A DNA stretch of 64,000 nucleotides from positions 2,170,001 to 2,234,000 of the forward strand of contig NZ_CP020821.1 in the NCBI RefSeq assembly GCF_002105755.1, in the 5' to 3' direction. The translations under genes and the position numbers were made by a program. Numbering within the stretch: the stretch's first letter is position 1; each line of letters starts with the position of its first letter. This DNA is from Mycobacterium colombiense CECT 3035 (lineage in GTDB: Bacteria > Actinomycetota > Actinomycetes > Mycobacteriales > Mycobacteriaceae). This document shows, in pieces, positions 43,866 through 53,494 of this stretch. The notes under the pieces are model-generated. The model did no database searches. It saw nothing but the letters and a program-made list of their open reading frames with translations, and had not been told where the DNA came from.

Positions 43866-44194
43866 GCGACGATCGCCGATCTCCTCATCCCGCACCATGA
43901 GACCTGGGTCGCGGTCCTCCCAGGCTCGGTGGTCGGGCTGCTCGCGCTCGACACAGAGGAGTTGGAACAGCTCTACCCCGAACCAACCTGGCGTGGCCGC
44001 GGCCCGGGCGACCGACTCGTCGAGCTGACCAAGCAACGCCGACCACATGGCTTGCGACTGTGGACTTCCAAATCAATACCACAGCGCAGCGGTTCTACCT
44101 ACGGCACGGCTTCATCGAGGCCGATCGCACCAACGGCATACGCGACGAAGAACACCAGCCCGACATTCGCCTGATAGGGCAACAGGCACACTGA
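43866..44194 (+). pseudogene. GNAT acetyltransferase, C-terminal fragment
   Basis: HHETWVAVLPGSVVGLLALD and the acetyl-CoA loop region PTWRGRGPGDRLVELTKQRRPHGLRLWT match the second half of the GNAT whose first half is at 41054. After a one-base slip the end continues FQINTTAQRFYLRHGFIEADRTNG to a stop at 44192. The Gln/Arg-x2-Gly-x-Gly/Ala pyrophosphate loop reads RGRGPG, close to normal. Separated from the N-part by about 2.7 kb, it is surely non-functional. Confidence 0.7.
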
Positions 44195-44293
44195 TCCGCA
44201 AGTCTTGACAATATCTCCGGCTTAGTCGTCGTTTCGTTACCCGGACTCCGGGCACCGACCGATGACAAACCTGACCCACCTCATCGCGGGTGC

Positions 44294-44659
44294 TCATTCT
44301 CCCGGGGGCTGGTAGTGCGCGGCGGAATTTCGCAGCTGCCAGATTTCCGCCGGGCACAGTATGTTAACCGCGTACGAGACCAAGTAATTAGCCGCATACT
44401 CATCGCTGGGGGTAACGTCGCGTTTCACATCACCCATGATTTGACCGTAGCTTTCGCCCCGCGTGACGCTGTCGCAGATCCCGCGGCCGTAGCTGAGCGC
44501 GTCGTTGTTCGGAAAGTTGTAGTGCCGCCTCACCGTCACGTCATACAGGTACTCCACCTCGGGCGCTGGAGCGGCACGCGCTAGCGGAACTGGTATCAGC
44601 GCAGCCGCGCCGAGGACAGTTCCTACGACCGATGCGATCGGTACGCTGCAACGCTTCAC
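44294..44659 (-). CDS. Small exported protein, DUF732-type
   Basis: The 121-residue protein starts KRCSVPIASVVGTVLGAAALIPVPLARAAPA, a Sec signal peptide with cleavage likely after ARA (about residue 29). The mature part contains ALSYGRGICDSVTRGES and NILCPAEIWQLRN, with two Cys likely forming a disulfide. This is the pattern of the mycobacterial DUF732 secreted family, whose function is unknown. It follows the CAP-domain gene by 60 bases at the far end of the mce operon direction. Confidence 0.75.
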   Translation of the reverse strand: MKRCSVPIASVVGTVLGAAALIPVPLARAAPAPEVEYLYDVTVRRHYNFPNNDALSYGRGICDSVTRGESYGQIMGDVKRDVTPSDEYAANYLVSYAVNILCPAEIWQLRNSAAHYQPPGE

Positions 44660-44719
44660 AGCCAGCTCCTTCCATCAGATGGCACGGTGCGTGCACATCC
44701 CAGTTGTCCCTTCGCTTGG

Positions 44720-45391
44720 CTATTGCGGTGGGTAAGCGGGCGGTGGGTAGACGCCCCTGAGGATCCAGGCGAACCAGTTGGTGCCGAATTCCAGCTCATC
44801 GCTGGCGTCATAGTCGGGGCTGGGGTCGATCGCAGACGGGCCGGAGGCGAGGTCGACCGCCGGCGGCGCCTTGGGCGGTTGACCATAGACGGCTACTAGC
44901 ACGCTGCGGTCCAGACTGTTTTCCGACCACACGCCGACTTGGCTGTAAGCGCAGTCAGACATGGTGGCCTTGTACACGGGATTGCCGTACCACTGATTGA
45001 CTATCTCGACGCCGTTGATCGCGAGAGCGGGGTTGATCGCAACGGTCTCGGCTACTTTGCCCTGGTACCCGGCGGCATTGGCGCGGTCTTGGGGGCTGGA
45101 GCCATCCGAACCTAGCTCTCCGTCGAGGGCTCGGTTGTTCATGAGGTCGTCGGCATGGCGCCGGGCGGCAAGTTGAAGCTGCGGATTGCTGTTCACGTCG
45201 TGAGTGCAACCTGCTTGCCGCTGTGCGGTGTATATGTTGGCAAGCACCCCGTCGTTGAGTCGCTTGTTGTTCGGGACGAGCGTGTTGTTGTCGCCGTCGG
45301 CGCGCGCCATAGGCATCGTTAGCGCCGTTCCCGCGGTCAGGGCCAATACAACGGTCGCTGCAGGCAGTATGCGATCTAATGGGTGGATCAT
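44720..45391 (-). CDS. Exported CAP-domain protein
   Basis: The 223-residue protein has a signal peptide (ILPAATVVLALTAGTALTMPMARAD, cleavage near 32) and a CAP/SCP-like fold: LNDGVLANIYTAQRQAGC, LQLAARRHADDLMNN, and WYGNPVYKATMSDCAYSQVGVW, the last being the family signature. The C-terminus is Pro-rich and ends PPPAYPPQ. CAP proteins in mycobacteria are secreted, with unclear cell-envelope roles. It lies 343 bases after the last Mce-associated gene, so it may be transcribed separately. Confidence 0.82.
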   Translation of the reverse strand: MIHPLDRILPAATVVLALTAGTALTMPMARADGDNNTLVPNNKRLNDGVLANIYTAQRQAGCTHDVNSNPQLQLAARRHADDLMNNRALDGELGSDGSSPQDRANAAGYQGKVAETVAINPALAINGVEIVNQWYGNPVYKATMSDCAYSQVGVWSENSLDRSVLVAVYGQPPKAPPAVDLASGPSAIDPSPDYDASDELEFGTNWFAWILRGVYPPPAYPPQ

Positions 45392-45734
45392 CCGGTTGCC
45401 CTCTCTGCGGTGATTGACGAGCTGCCGTGGTAAAGCTGCGAAGTTGCGCGATTGCGAAAAACAATGGAGGACATCATCGTTGACCAGCTGCCCGTCGCGG
45501 CGCGACTGTTAGTGGTGAACGATATCGAGAATGAGCTGGTCTTGCGTATGGTTTGCGCTAGATTCGGACCGACAAGCCTTGTCGCGAAAATTCTGCCTTT
45601 CGGTCTTTTTAGTGAATTACGCGCATGACATGATGCAGTGGCGTTGACCGGGGCTATCGAGGTGATCCCTTCGGGATAACTCGCATGTCTCAAAATCCGC
45701 AGCTTCATCGCGATTCACACCTCATGTGGCTAAC
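45392..45734. other. Gene-free interval between mce operon and CAP gene
   Basis: No coding region is supported: the one long minus-strand frame (45388-45708) has an unnatural composition. A small hairpin ATCCC-TTC-GGGAT lies at 45665-45677, shortly after the stop of the Mce-associated gene, and might act as a weak terminator. The CAP promoter would be expected near 45400-45500. Confidence 0.4.
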
Positions 45735-46406
45735 TCAGATGGGTGTGAAATCGGATATGAGCCAACGGTTATCGTGCCTGTCCATCGAAACCCTAACGGT
45801 GGAGGCGGTACTCGATGGCGGGTCATTGCCAACCACGATGGTCTGATTCACGAACACCATCACCACCGCGTGGCTTGGGTTCGCTGATACCGATGTCGCG
45901 GCGGGCACGGTCGCTACCGCCGAGATTTTCTTTTGCTTTGCGCCGGGAATCACCACGTCATGGGTCAACTGGGTATAGGCGTCACGGAACTTTCCCGTGA
46001 GCCTGTCGCGCGCCGCGTCAAGGTCGTGGTCGACGGTGTCGGGGTTGTAGGACAGGATTTTGATGGTGCTTTCCGTAGCCGTCTGTACCGATTCGATTCG
46101 CGCGATTCGCGTTTCGCTTAGGTTGGTCTGCTCCCATTTCAAGTAGCCAACGGCACCCGCGAGCAGCATGACCAGGCCCGGCAGCACCCCGAACACCAGA
46201 GTCCGGCGCCACCCCAGGCGCTTGGGTCGCTTTTCCGACACGACCGCAGCGACTTCATCGTCTACCGGAGAGTCCTCGACCGACTCCTCGATATCGTCAA
46301 CCGATTCACACTCCTCGTCGGCGTCGACAATTTCAGGCGCCTCATCGGGGATTCCGTGCTCATCTTGCTTGTCTTCTTGCGCCTGGCGGCGCAGCAGTCG
46401 GATCAC
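45735..46406 (-). CDS. Mce-associated membrane protein (second)
   Basis: The 223-residue protein has a long acidic cytosolic N-terminus (EAPEIVDADEECESVDDIEES), one transmembrane helix (TLVFGVLPGLVMLLAGAVGY, about 70-90), and an extracytoplasmic NTF2-like domain containing KFRDAYTQLTHDVVIPGAKQKKISAVATV. This is the standard layout of Mam proteins that follow mce operons and help the importer. It overlaps the previous gene by 4 bases. Confidence 0.85.
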   Translation of the reverse strand: MIRLLRRQAQEDKQDEHGIPDEAPEIVDADEECESVDDIEESVEDSPVDDEVAAVVSEKRPKRLGWRRTLVFGVLPGLVMLLAGAVGYLKWEQTNLSETRIARIESVQTATESTIKILSYNPDTVDHDLDAARDRLTGKFRDAYTQLTHDVVIPGAKQKKISAVATVPAATSVSANPSHAVVMVFVNQTIVVGNDPPSSTASTVRVSMDRHDNRWLISDFTPI

Positions 46407-47146
46407 GGCACAAACCCCACGTTCGACACCTTCACCGTGTCACCCACTTTCTGTACATCGATTCGCATTCGCCAATGCCGAGGCGACTGATCGGCGGCAC
46501 CGGCGTTGGACGTGTCCACCGCCACCGCCACAAGGACCCGGGCCGAATCCCCGCTGATCGACTCCACGCCGGCCTCGGTGATGCTGCCTTGGGTCTTCGC
46601 CTGCGCTTGTTTGACCACATCGATGAAAGCCGGTGCGCGCTTCGAGAAGTCGTCGTAGAACTGCCCGGTAGCCGAGTCCAGGATGCGCTGAACGTCGGCG
46701 TTGGCCTGGGTGTAATTGATGGTCGTCAGATTCAGCGCGCCTTGCTTACCCACCGCTAGGAATCTGTTGCGCTGCAGTTCCGCCTGACGGCCCTGGTAGG
46801 TGTCGTAACCGAGCCAACCGGCCAAACCGCCAAGAGCCAGGATGGCGCCCAATCCCACCGCGACTGCGAGCCGAAAGCCCGACGTTCCGATACGCGCCGA
46901 AGCCTCGTCGCGCCTATCGACGTCGCTGTCGGCGTCGTCGTCTTCAGCCGTCGGCTCGGCGTCGGCGTCTTCAGTCGTCAGCTCCGCGTCGACGGCTGCT
47001 GCGGTATCAGCGTCGTCCATGGCCTCACGCTCCCCCGGCGCATCGTCCGGTTCGCTGGATTCCTTCACGGATCCAGTGACCGTTCGCGTCGAGGCACCGT
47101 TCGGCCCGTCTACTGTCGAGTCGGCGGCATCAGCATCGTCTGCCAT
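46403..47146 (-). CDS. Mce-associated membrane protein (first)
   Basis: The 247-residue protein has an N-terminal cytosolic stretch of Asp/Glu/Ala (DADAADSTVDGP, DADTAAAVDAELTTEDADAE), a transmembrane helix LAVAVGLGAILALGGLAGWLG (near 95-115) and a C-terminal domain with SATGQFYDDFSKRAPAFIDVVKQAQAKTQG, as in Mce-associated proteins. The ATG at 47146 lies within the end of mceF (37-base overlap). Members stabilise or assist the Mce complex at the cell surface. Confidence 0.85.
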   Translation of the reverse strand: MADDADAADSTVDGPNGASTRTVTGSVKESSEPDDAPGEREAMDDADTAAAVDAELTTEDADAEPTAEDDDADSDVDRRDEASARIGTSGFRLAVAVGLGAILALGGLAGWLGYDTYQGRQAELQRNRFLAVGKQGALNLTTINYTQANADVQRILDSATGQFYDDFSKRAPAFIDVVKQAQAKTQGSITEAGVESISGDSARVLVAVAVDTSNAGAADQSPRHWRMRIDVQKVGDTVKVSNVGFVP

Positions 47147-48564
47147 TTCTGCTCCTTCGGTGCGGTGGCAGCCAGATTGGCCTGCGTGTAAGTCTGACCA
47201 TCCGGGCCAACATAGGTACCCGTCGCGGGGTCGTAATCGGCAGCGGCGATCGCGGGTACCGGGGGTGGTGGCAGCGACTGTGGTGGCGAGCCAGGCGGCA
47301 ACTGCGGGATATCTTGCCCCGACAGGGTGGCGTTGGGGTCGCCTTTCCAGTTGTCGCCGTTGTTGAGCGGCACGTACGATTCGTCGCTTTCGCACAGTTT
47401 TACCGTCGGTGCCCGCTTCCCTGGGACCGTTTCGCATGGGATGTTGCGTGCCCCACGCACGTTGAACATTGCATCTTGGGGTATGCGACAGTACACGTCG
47501 CCCGCAATCCGGTCAGGGTAGTCCTGGAGGGATGCGTCGCGGCGCTGCTGCGCGGGCAGGAATCCCGTGGTGCACGGCCGCGGCAGGTTCAGGTTGAGGT
47601 GGAAGCTCAAATAGATCCCTCGATATGCCGTCTTGAGATCTTGGTTTGGCACGCCGCTTCCCGCAATCTCAGAGATTCCCACTGGGAGCAGGACCAACAC
47701 TTGCTCCAGGTCGTTTTGATACGTCACCGCGACCTGTCCGACGCTGACGAGGTTGGCCAGCAGGGTCGGTAACGTCGGGTTGAGACGATCGAAGAGCGCC
47801 CGACCCTCTGCCGCGGCTGACGGACCGTTGTCGAGGATGCCGGCAACCGCACGGTCTTTGTCCTTGAGCTGGGCGGTGATACGGGCCAGATGTGCGGCCC
47901 ACCCCTGCACCGCGTTGCCGGTATCGGTCTGGGTGTCCAGCACCGGCTTTACTCCGTCGATCAGTGAGGTGAGATCGTTGATGTTCTTCCCCGCGTCGAT
48001 TGCTACCGAAGTGGATCCCTTGATGAAGCGGGAAAATTCGGGTCCGAGGCCCGCCAAGGCCGTATTGCTCTCGTCTATGACGGTCTTGAGGTTGTCACGA
48101 GGAATGGCCTGTAGACCGCGATTAGCTGCGTCGAGCACGCCGTTGATGTCGGGGGGCACCGAGGTACGGCTGCGCGGGATCACGTCACCGTTCCTCAGCG
48201 GCCGCGCCGTCGCACTACGCGGCACCAGAGCGACGTATTGTTCGCCCACCGCAGTCTGGCTATGCACCTGGGCGTCCAGATCCGACGGGATGGCGATATC
48301 CGAATTGAGCGACAGTTCAGCCTCCACCCCGGTGTCCGTCAGGTGCACGGCCGTGACTCGGCCGACCTCTGTGCCGCGATAGGTGACGTTGCCGGTCGCA
48401 TACAAGTTGGCTGCCTCAGGAAGCTCAATCTTGATGTTGTAGTGGCCGATACCGAATAACAGCGACGGCAGCCGCATGTAGCCCAGGCCGATAATGGTCA
48501 TCGCGGTGATCGAGACGGCGGCGAAAACAGCCAGCTGGATCTTGATTTTTCGAGTCATATTCAT
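47110..48564 (-). CDS. mceF: MceF-type substrate-binding protein of mce operon
   Basis: The 484-residue protein has a short cytosolic start, transmembrane helix IQLAVFAAVSITAMTIIGLGY, and an MlaD-like Mce domain (about 35-115) with VTYRGTEVGRVTAVHLTDTGVEAELSL. A long helical middle and a Pro-rich C-terminus (QLPPGSPPQSLPPPPVP) follow. Mce proteins form a hexameric tube for lipid import. The ATG at 48564 begins one base after the mceE stop. As in most MceF proteins, it lacks a lipobox. The exact mce locus number cannot be assigned from sequence. Confidence 0.88.
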   Translation of the reverse strand: MNMTRKIKIQLAVFAAVSITAMTIIGLGYMRLPSLLFGIGHYNIKIELPEAANLYATGNVTYRGTEVGRVTAVHLTDTGVEAELSLNSDIAIPSDLDAQVHSQTAVGEQYVALVPRSATARPLRNGDVIPRSRTSVPPDINGVLDAANRGLQAIPRDNLKTVIDESNTALAGLGPEFSRFIKGSTSVAIDAGKNINDLTSLIDGVKPVLDTQTDTGNAVQGWAAHLARITAQLKDKDRAVAGILDNGPSAAAEGRALFDRLNPTLPTLLANLVSVGQVAVTYQNDLEQVLVLLPVGISEIAGSGVPNQDLKTAYRGIYLSFHLNLNLPRPCTTGFLPAQQRRDASLQDYPDRIAGDVYCRIPQDAMFNVRGARNIPCETVPGKRAPTVKLCESDESYVPLNNGDNWKGDPNATLSGQDIPQLPPGSPPQSLPPPPVPAIAAADYDPATGTYVGPDGQTYTQANLAATAPKEQKWQTMLMPPTRQ

Positions 48565-48565
48565 T

Positions 48566-49708
48566 TTACGGCCCCTGGTCCCATCGATACGGCGCAACCA
48601 ACGGATCGCCGGCCGTGTAGGGGCTGGGCATCTGGCCGATCGTGCGGCCCCACTGCATCTCGAGCTCGGTAAGATTGCCTTCCCACCGAGTGCCTGTGAA
48701 CAGGCTGGCGTCAATTCGACTCAGAGTCAGATCGATGACCGCCGTCAGATTGGCGTAGTCACCACGAATCCACTTGTCCAGCGTTTCGTTGGGCCATGGG
48801 TAGGTGGCCAGTTGGCTCAACGAGCGGGTCAAGGCCGGGCCGGAGTTGGCCAACGATTCCAAAACTGGTGCCAGTTGCCGTAATTCGGAAACCAGGCTGG
48901 TCTTGGTTTGGTCTACGGCCTTTGCAGTAAGCGCCGCGAATTTCCCGAGCCGATCGACCGCGTCGACGAGTTGTGCCCGCTGGCCGTTGAGCACCGCGAG
49001 CGCGTCGGGGATTGTCCTCAGCGCGCGGTCGACCACAGGTTTATCCGCGGCGAACTGGCCGACCACATTGTTGAGTTTGTCTGTGGCGGTGATGATGTCG
49101 CCGGATTGATCGTTCAAATAGGTGACGAACTTATCTAGTTGAGCGATCAGGCTCCTGAGATCTTGCGCGCGGCCGGCGAATGCGGTGCTCAGCGCCTGGG
49201 TGATGTCCTGAATCTGACCCAGACCTCCACCGTTGAGCAACAGCGAGATAGCCGACAGCGTCTGTTCGGTGGTCGGGTACATGCCCGCGGAAGCCAGTGG
49301 GATGAGTGAACCTTGGTGCAACTTTCCCCGTGGAGCTACGCCGGTCGGGGCTGCCAGCTCGACATAGACCGATCCGAGCAGGCTGGATTGACCGAGCTTG
49401 GCGGTGGCGTTTGACGGCAGGTCGACGTCCCCGGCGAGCTGCAATGTCAGGAGGGCGTGCCAGCCCTGACGCTCGACCTTGGTGACATTACCCACGGTCA
49501 CGTCACCGACGCGGACGCGCGAATTCTGTTGCAGCGTACTGATATCGGGTAATTGAGCCTGAACCGTGTAAGAGCCCGGCCCTCCTCCGGCGGTACCCGG
49601 CAGAGGTAACGAATTCAGGCCTCGCCAGCCGCAGCCCGACGGGATGACCGCAAGCACCGCGGCCAGCAGCACTGTGACCGCGATTCGGTTTCGACCAACG
49701 CTTGTCAC
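48566..49708 (-). CDS. mceE: MceE-type lipoprotein of mce operon
   Basis: The 380-residue protein has a lipoprotein-type signal: TVLLAAVLAVIPSGC with Cys26 followed by GWRGLNSLPLPGT, the conserved MceE start. The residue at -3 is Pro, so the lipobox is not perfectly canonical. The Mce domain follows (NSRVRVGDVTVGNVTKVERQGWHALLTLQL). It is joined to mceD by a GTGA overlap (49705-49708). It probably anchors the Mce tube in the membrane by its lipid. Confidence 0.87.
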   Translation of the reverse strand: MTSVGRNRIAVTVLLAAVLAVIPSGCGWRGLNSLPLPGTAGGGPGSYTVQAQLPDISTLQQNSRVRVGDVTVGNVTKVERQGWHALLTLQLAGDVDLPSNATAKLGQSSLLGSVYVELAAPTGVAPRGKLHQGSLIPLASAGMYPTTEQTLSAISLLLNGGGLGQIQDITQALSTAFAGRAQDLRSLIAQLDKFVTYLNDQSGDIITATDKLNNVVGQFAADKPVVDRALRTIPDALAVLNGQRAQLVDAVDRLGKFAALTAKAVDQTKTSLVSELRQLAPVLESLANSGPALTRSLSQLATYPWPNETLDKWIRGDYANLTAVIDLTLSRIDASLFTGTRWEGNLTELEMQWGRTIGQMPSPYTAGDPLVAPYRWDQGP

Positions 49709-51093
49709 GAGCCTGCTCCCGAAGGCACCATCAGTCCTTGCAGTCCAGCGGCGGGATTCGTCGCCTCGCCCTGCGCAGGAAGCACACTCGACATGGCGTT
49801 TGGCGGCGTAGTGGTGTCGGCAGGCGGCGCAACGGGGGCCGCCACCGGTGGCTGTGTCCCCGGCGGCACCTGACCTTCGTCGGGAAGGGCGCCTTCGTAG
49901 TGGTCCCTGACGCGTCCGGGCTCCGTCAGTGGGCGAAGCCAATCTTCGCTGAAGGTAACTTCATTGGGCCGGGCAATGGGACCGACGAAGGGGTTGCCGC
50001 CGAGCGGAAAGAAGTTGTATTGACGGTTTTTCACGATTGGTGCCAAATACTGTACGCAGAGCTTGGCCGCCTTCTCATTGTTGAGCCGGGACGCCGCCTG
50101 AATCGCGCCGCAAAGAAAGCTGATCGGGTCAGAGAAATTGTTCGCCGCCAGGCTGCCGGTGAACGCGCCGTAGGCCGGGTGGTAGATGTTAACGAAGTTT
50201 TGGAATGCCGTCGGCGAAATGTGCAGCGTTTGCTTGATGTCGTCCAGGCTCTCCGTCAACGCCTTGGAGATCGAGGTGAGCTTGTCAAAGGTAGTACCCA
50301 GCGGCTCGCGGTGCTCCGCGACAAACGACTGCACGTCGCGCACAGCGGTATTCAGGTCTCGAGCGGCATTAGCGATCGCATCGGGATCGTCGGCCAGCAG
50401 CCCCGTCACCGAGGCGAGATTGCGGTTCAGTTGCCGCATCAGGTCGGTACTCGACTGCAGCGCGGACACCAGGGTCGCCAGGTTTTTGACGGTGCCGAAG
50501 ATATCGTTACTGTGATCGCCTAACGCCGAAAATGCCTGCGAGACTTTGATCAATGTGTCGCGGATGTTTGATCCTTGACCGCGCAGGTTGTCAGCGGCGG
50601 TGTTGATGAACTCGCCGAGCGTGCTGGTGCCGCCCGGCTGGGTTGGCTGCAGGGTTGCGGTCAATTTCTCAAGTTGTTTGCGTAGGTCGTCGAATTCCAC
50701 TGGCACGGCGGTGCGTTCCTGCGGGATGACCGCCCCGTTGCTCATCGTGGCACCACCGGTATAGACCGGGGTGAGTTGAATTGCTCGCGCCGTCACCAAG
50801 GTAGGCGAAACCACGACGGCTTTTGCATCGGCCGGAATCTTATATGTGTCGTCGACGTCGAAGGTGATCTTCGCCCGCATCGGCTCGGGCTCGATCTTTT
50901 CGATCTTTCCTACCGGTACGCCGAGAACCAGTACGTCGTCACCCGTGTAAACGCCGTTGCTGTTGTCGAAATACGCGACTATGCGTGTCTTTCCGACACC
51001 GCTGAGGTTGAGCGCTGCCGTCGTGACGCCGCCCACCAGCACCACCGCGAGCAGCACGCCCAACGCCGCCCTGACCTTGCGAGACGATGTCAT
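49705..51093 (-). CDS. mceD: MceD-type substrate-binding protein of mce operon
   Basis: The 462-residue protein has an N-terminal transmembrane helix (ALGVLLAVVLVGGVTTAAL), Mce domain with DDVLVLGVPVGKIEKIEPEP, and a long helical region. The C-terminus is Pro/Ala-rich (PVAAPVAPPADTTTPP). Its ATG overlaps the stop of mceC when mceC is read in its restored frame, which supports that frame. Fourth of six Mce genes in order. Confidence 0.88.
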   Translation of the reverse strand: MTSSRKVRAALGVLLAVVLVGGVTTAALNLSGVGKTRIVAYFDNSNGVYTGDDVLVLGVPVGKIEKIEPEPMRAKITFDVDDTYKIPADAKAVVVSPTLVTARAIQLTPVYTGGATMSNGAVIPQERTAVPVEFDDLRKQLEKLTATLQPTQPGGTSTLGEFINTAADNLRGQGSNIRDTLIKVSQAFSALGDHSNDIFGTVKNLATLVSALQSSTDLMRQLNRNLASVTGLLADDPDAIANAARDLNTAVRDVQSFVAEHREPLGTTFDKLTSISKALTESLDDIKQTLHISPTAFQNFVNIYHPAYGAFTGSLAANNFSDPISFLCGAIQAASRLNNEKAAKLCVQYLAPIVKNRQYNFFPLGGNPFVGPIARPNEVTFSEDWLRPLTEPGRVRDHYEGALPDEGQVPPGTQPPVAAPVAPPADTTTPPNAMSSVLPAQGEATNPAAGLQGLMVPSGAGS

Positions 51094-52425
51094 TGGCTCG
51101 CTCCCGCGGACGGCGCCGGTATCTCACCTGGGGCGGGCACATACACCGGCGACGGAGTCGGCTCGGGCACCGAAGCCATGCCCGGGGGTGCGGGCGCGGG
51201 CGGGCCCGGGGCGGACCGCCCGGCGCGGGGCCGGGGGTGGTTCGCGATAGGGATAGCAGCCCGGGCCCGGCAGTGGACACGGATGGTCGCCCGGGTTGCC
51301 GGTGATCGCATCGGGCAGGGTACGGCGCGGTTCGCCGCCTTGACCGGTACGCGGGTAGGGCATGGGAAGCGGAGGGGTACCAGCCTGACCGGTGGGCGGA
51401 TCGGTGCGCTGCGACGGCAATAGCACGTGGGGATCTACGCCGAGATCGGAGAAAGCGGAATCGATGAATGGCTGAACGAACTGGCCGGGCAACAGATTGA
51501 CGACGTAGGCGTTGAAGAACGGGCCGGATGACACCGACTCTCCCAGTGACATCGCATACGCGTTCAGCAATTTTACGGACTTCTGGATGCGATCCTTGCG
51601 GTTGTCCAGGATCGTCAGGACCCCGTTGAGCTTGTCCAGCGCCGGATGCAGCTGTGTTTGGTTCTCGGCGATCAGACCCGACAGCTGCTTACTCACTGCT
51701 GAGAGATGGTTTGCGATTTGGTCTAGTGCGCTGCCTTGGGTCAGCAAAGATGCCAGTAGCGCGTTCGTGTTGCCGATCAGACTGACGATTTGGTCGCTGC
51801 GGTGGCCCAGTACCGTCGTCGCCTTGTTGGCGTTGGTGAGTAGGTTGCGTAGCTGCTCATCTCGTGCATTGAGGGATTGGGAGAAGCGCGAGACCCCCTC
51901 CACGGCGATCTTCAGATCGGGTGGGCTGTCTTTGAAGGTCTGCGCCAGCGTGGCAAGCGAATCGGATAGCTGGCCGGTGTCTAGACCACTGATCGTTTTC
52001 GTGAGGTCGCCCAGCGCGTCCGAAAGCTGGTAGGGGGAGGTGGTGTGCGCGAGCGGGATGGTCTGGCTGAGCCGGCCTGGTCCGCGCGGAGTGACCTCGA
52101 GAATCTTCGTGCCCAGCAAGGCATTCGTCTTGATGGCGGCCTCCGTACGATCGCCCATCCGGATGTTGTCGGCAACCTTGAAGGTCACAAGCACTTTGGA
52201 CCCGTCGAGTTTGATGCCGGAAACTTGTCCCACCCGATAGCCCGACACCTGGACGGCCGCGTTGTTCTTCAGCCCTCCGGCTTCGGCGAAATACGCGGTG
52301 TAGGTCTTGCCTTCGGAGAAGAACGGCAACTTGTCGTATTGCAATGCCGCGAGGACTAGTACGAAGACGCCGGCCAGTCCCACGGCTCCGATGATGAAGA
52401 GGTTGCGTTCGGAGAAGCTTTTCAT
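51090..52425 (-). CDS. mceC: MceC-type substrate-binding protein, C-terminal frame disrupted
   Basis: The N-terminal part (TM helix LFIIGAVGLAGVFVLVLAAL, Mce domain AVQVSGYRVGQVSGIKLDGSKVLVTF) is intact. In the continuous frame the protein runs 433 residues to a stop at 51124, but its end (RRAVRPGPARARTPGHG) is Arg-rich and unlike a Mce tail. A one-base shift in the G/C run near 51215-51240 would give the expected Pro-rich tail (GRSAPGPPAPAPPGM, PSPVYVPAPGEIPAP) ending at 51090, overlapping mceD by ATGA. A sequencing error is likely, though a real mutation is possible. The start ATG at 52425 overlaps the mceB stop by 4 bases. Confidence 0.8.
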
Positions 52426-53453
52426 TTCGGTGTGCACCTGCCGGTGGACTGCCCGGCCACCTTCACGTACACCGGCTGGCCGCCCTTCCCGTTCAATTTC
52501 AGGATCGCGTCACACAGGTAAAAGCTGAAGAAGTCCCCGTGCAAGCCCTGGCGCGCGAGAATCGCGTACTTCTCCGGTAGGTGGTCCAGCAAGTTATCTA
52601 GGTAGTCATGGTCGGCCATGATTTGCCCTGCGGTTCGGTCGGTTTGGTGGACGGTTTCCTGCAGCGGCGGACGTGCCTGCGCCAGCAGGTCGGCGACCGA
52701 CCCGGAGGCCGCGTTGAGGTAGGCCACGCCATTCGTGATGTCACCGCGATGGTCCGCGAGGCCCTTTGTCAACTGCGACAGCGACGTTACGGCCTTGTCA
52801 AACTGGTTGGTCTGGTCGCCCAGTGAACCCAGCAGCGTATTGAGGTTAACGATTACCTGGCCGATCAGCTGGTCGCGATCGGCCAATGTGTTTGTCACCG
52901 AGGCTGTTTGCGCGAGAAACGAGCCGATAGTAGCCCCTTGGTCTTGGAATACCTGGATGAGCTGGCCTGTCAGGGCATTGACCTGCTCCGGGTCAAGGGC
53001 GCGCAACAATGGGCGGAAGCCACCAATAAGGGCCTCTAAATCCAAAGCGGGCTGCGTTCTTTCGATCGGGATGGTTTGCCCCTGCTGGAGCTGCCGGACC
53101 GACCCGGTTCCCTCCTCGAGAGCCAGGTATCGATCGCCGACCAAGTCTGCGTAGCGGATGACAGCCCGGCTGCCCTGGGTTAGCACAACCGAATCGTCAG
53201 CGGAGAACTGCACGGTGACGGTGGCGTCGTCGTTGACGGCGATTTTCTTGACCTTGCCCACCTCCACACCGGCGATGCGCACGAAGTTGCCGCCGCGAAG
53301 ACCGGTGACATTGGCGAAGACGGCGTTATACACCTTCTCGTGTTGATACCTCAATTGACCGAAGACCGCGATGATCCCGACGATGCCCAGGACACATACC
53401 AACATGAAGATGCTGAGACGCCACAGGATGCCGGAGAGGCTTTGTCTCATCAC
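52422..53453 (-). CDS. mceB: MceB-type substrate-binding protein of mce operon
   Basis: The 343-residue protein starts MMRQSLSGILWRLSIFML with a transmembrane helix (VCVLGIVGIIAVFGQL). The Mce domain contains LRGGNFVRIAGVEVGKVKKIAVNDDATV, then a helical section. The C-terminal FSFYLCDAILKLNGKGG...GRCTPK contains two Cys that may pair. It lacks the Pro-rich tail of the others, as is normal for MceB. A 41-base gap to mceA precedes it. Confidence 0.88.
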   Translation of the reverse strand: MMRQSLSGILWRLSIFMLVCVLGIVGIIAVFGQLRYQHEKVYNAVFANVTGLRGGNFVRIAGVEVGKVKKIAVNDDATVTVQFSADDSVVLTQGSRAVIRYADLVGDRYLALEEGTGSVRQLQQGQTIPIERTQPALDLEALIGGFRPLLRALDPEQVNALTGQLIQVFQDQGATIGSFLAQTASVTNTLADRDQLIGQVIVNLNTLLGSLGDQTNQFDKAVTSLSQLTKGLADHRGDITNGVAYLNAASGSVADLLAQARPPLQETVHQTDRTAGQIMADHDYLDNLLDHLPEKYAILARQGLHGDFFSFYLCDAILKLNGKGGQPVYVKVAGQSTGRCTPK

Positions 53454-53494
53454 GGATTCCTTCGGTTAGAAGCGGTTACGGGGCGGTGAGATTT

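Noticed and set aside
45388..45708. Minus-strand frame of 106 codons upstream of the CAP gene
   Set aside because: Ser/Arg/Thr-rich sequence with no family resemblance, partly overlapping the CAP start; likely noncoding.
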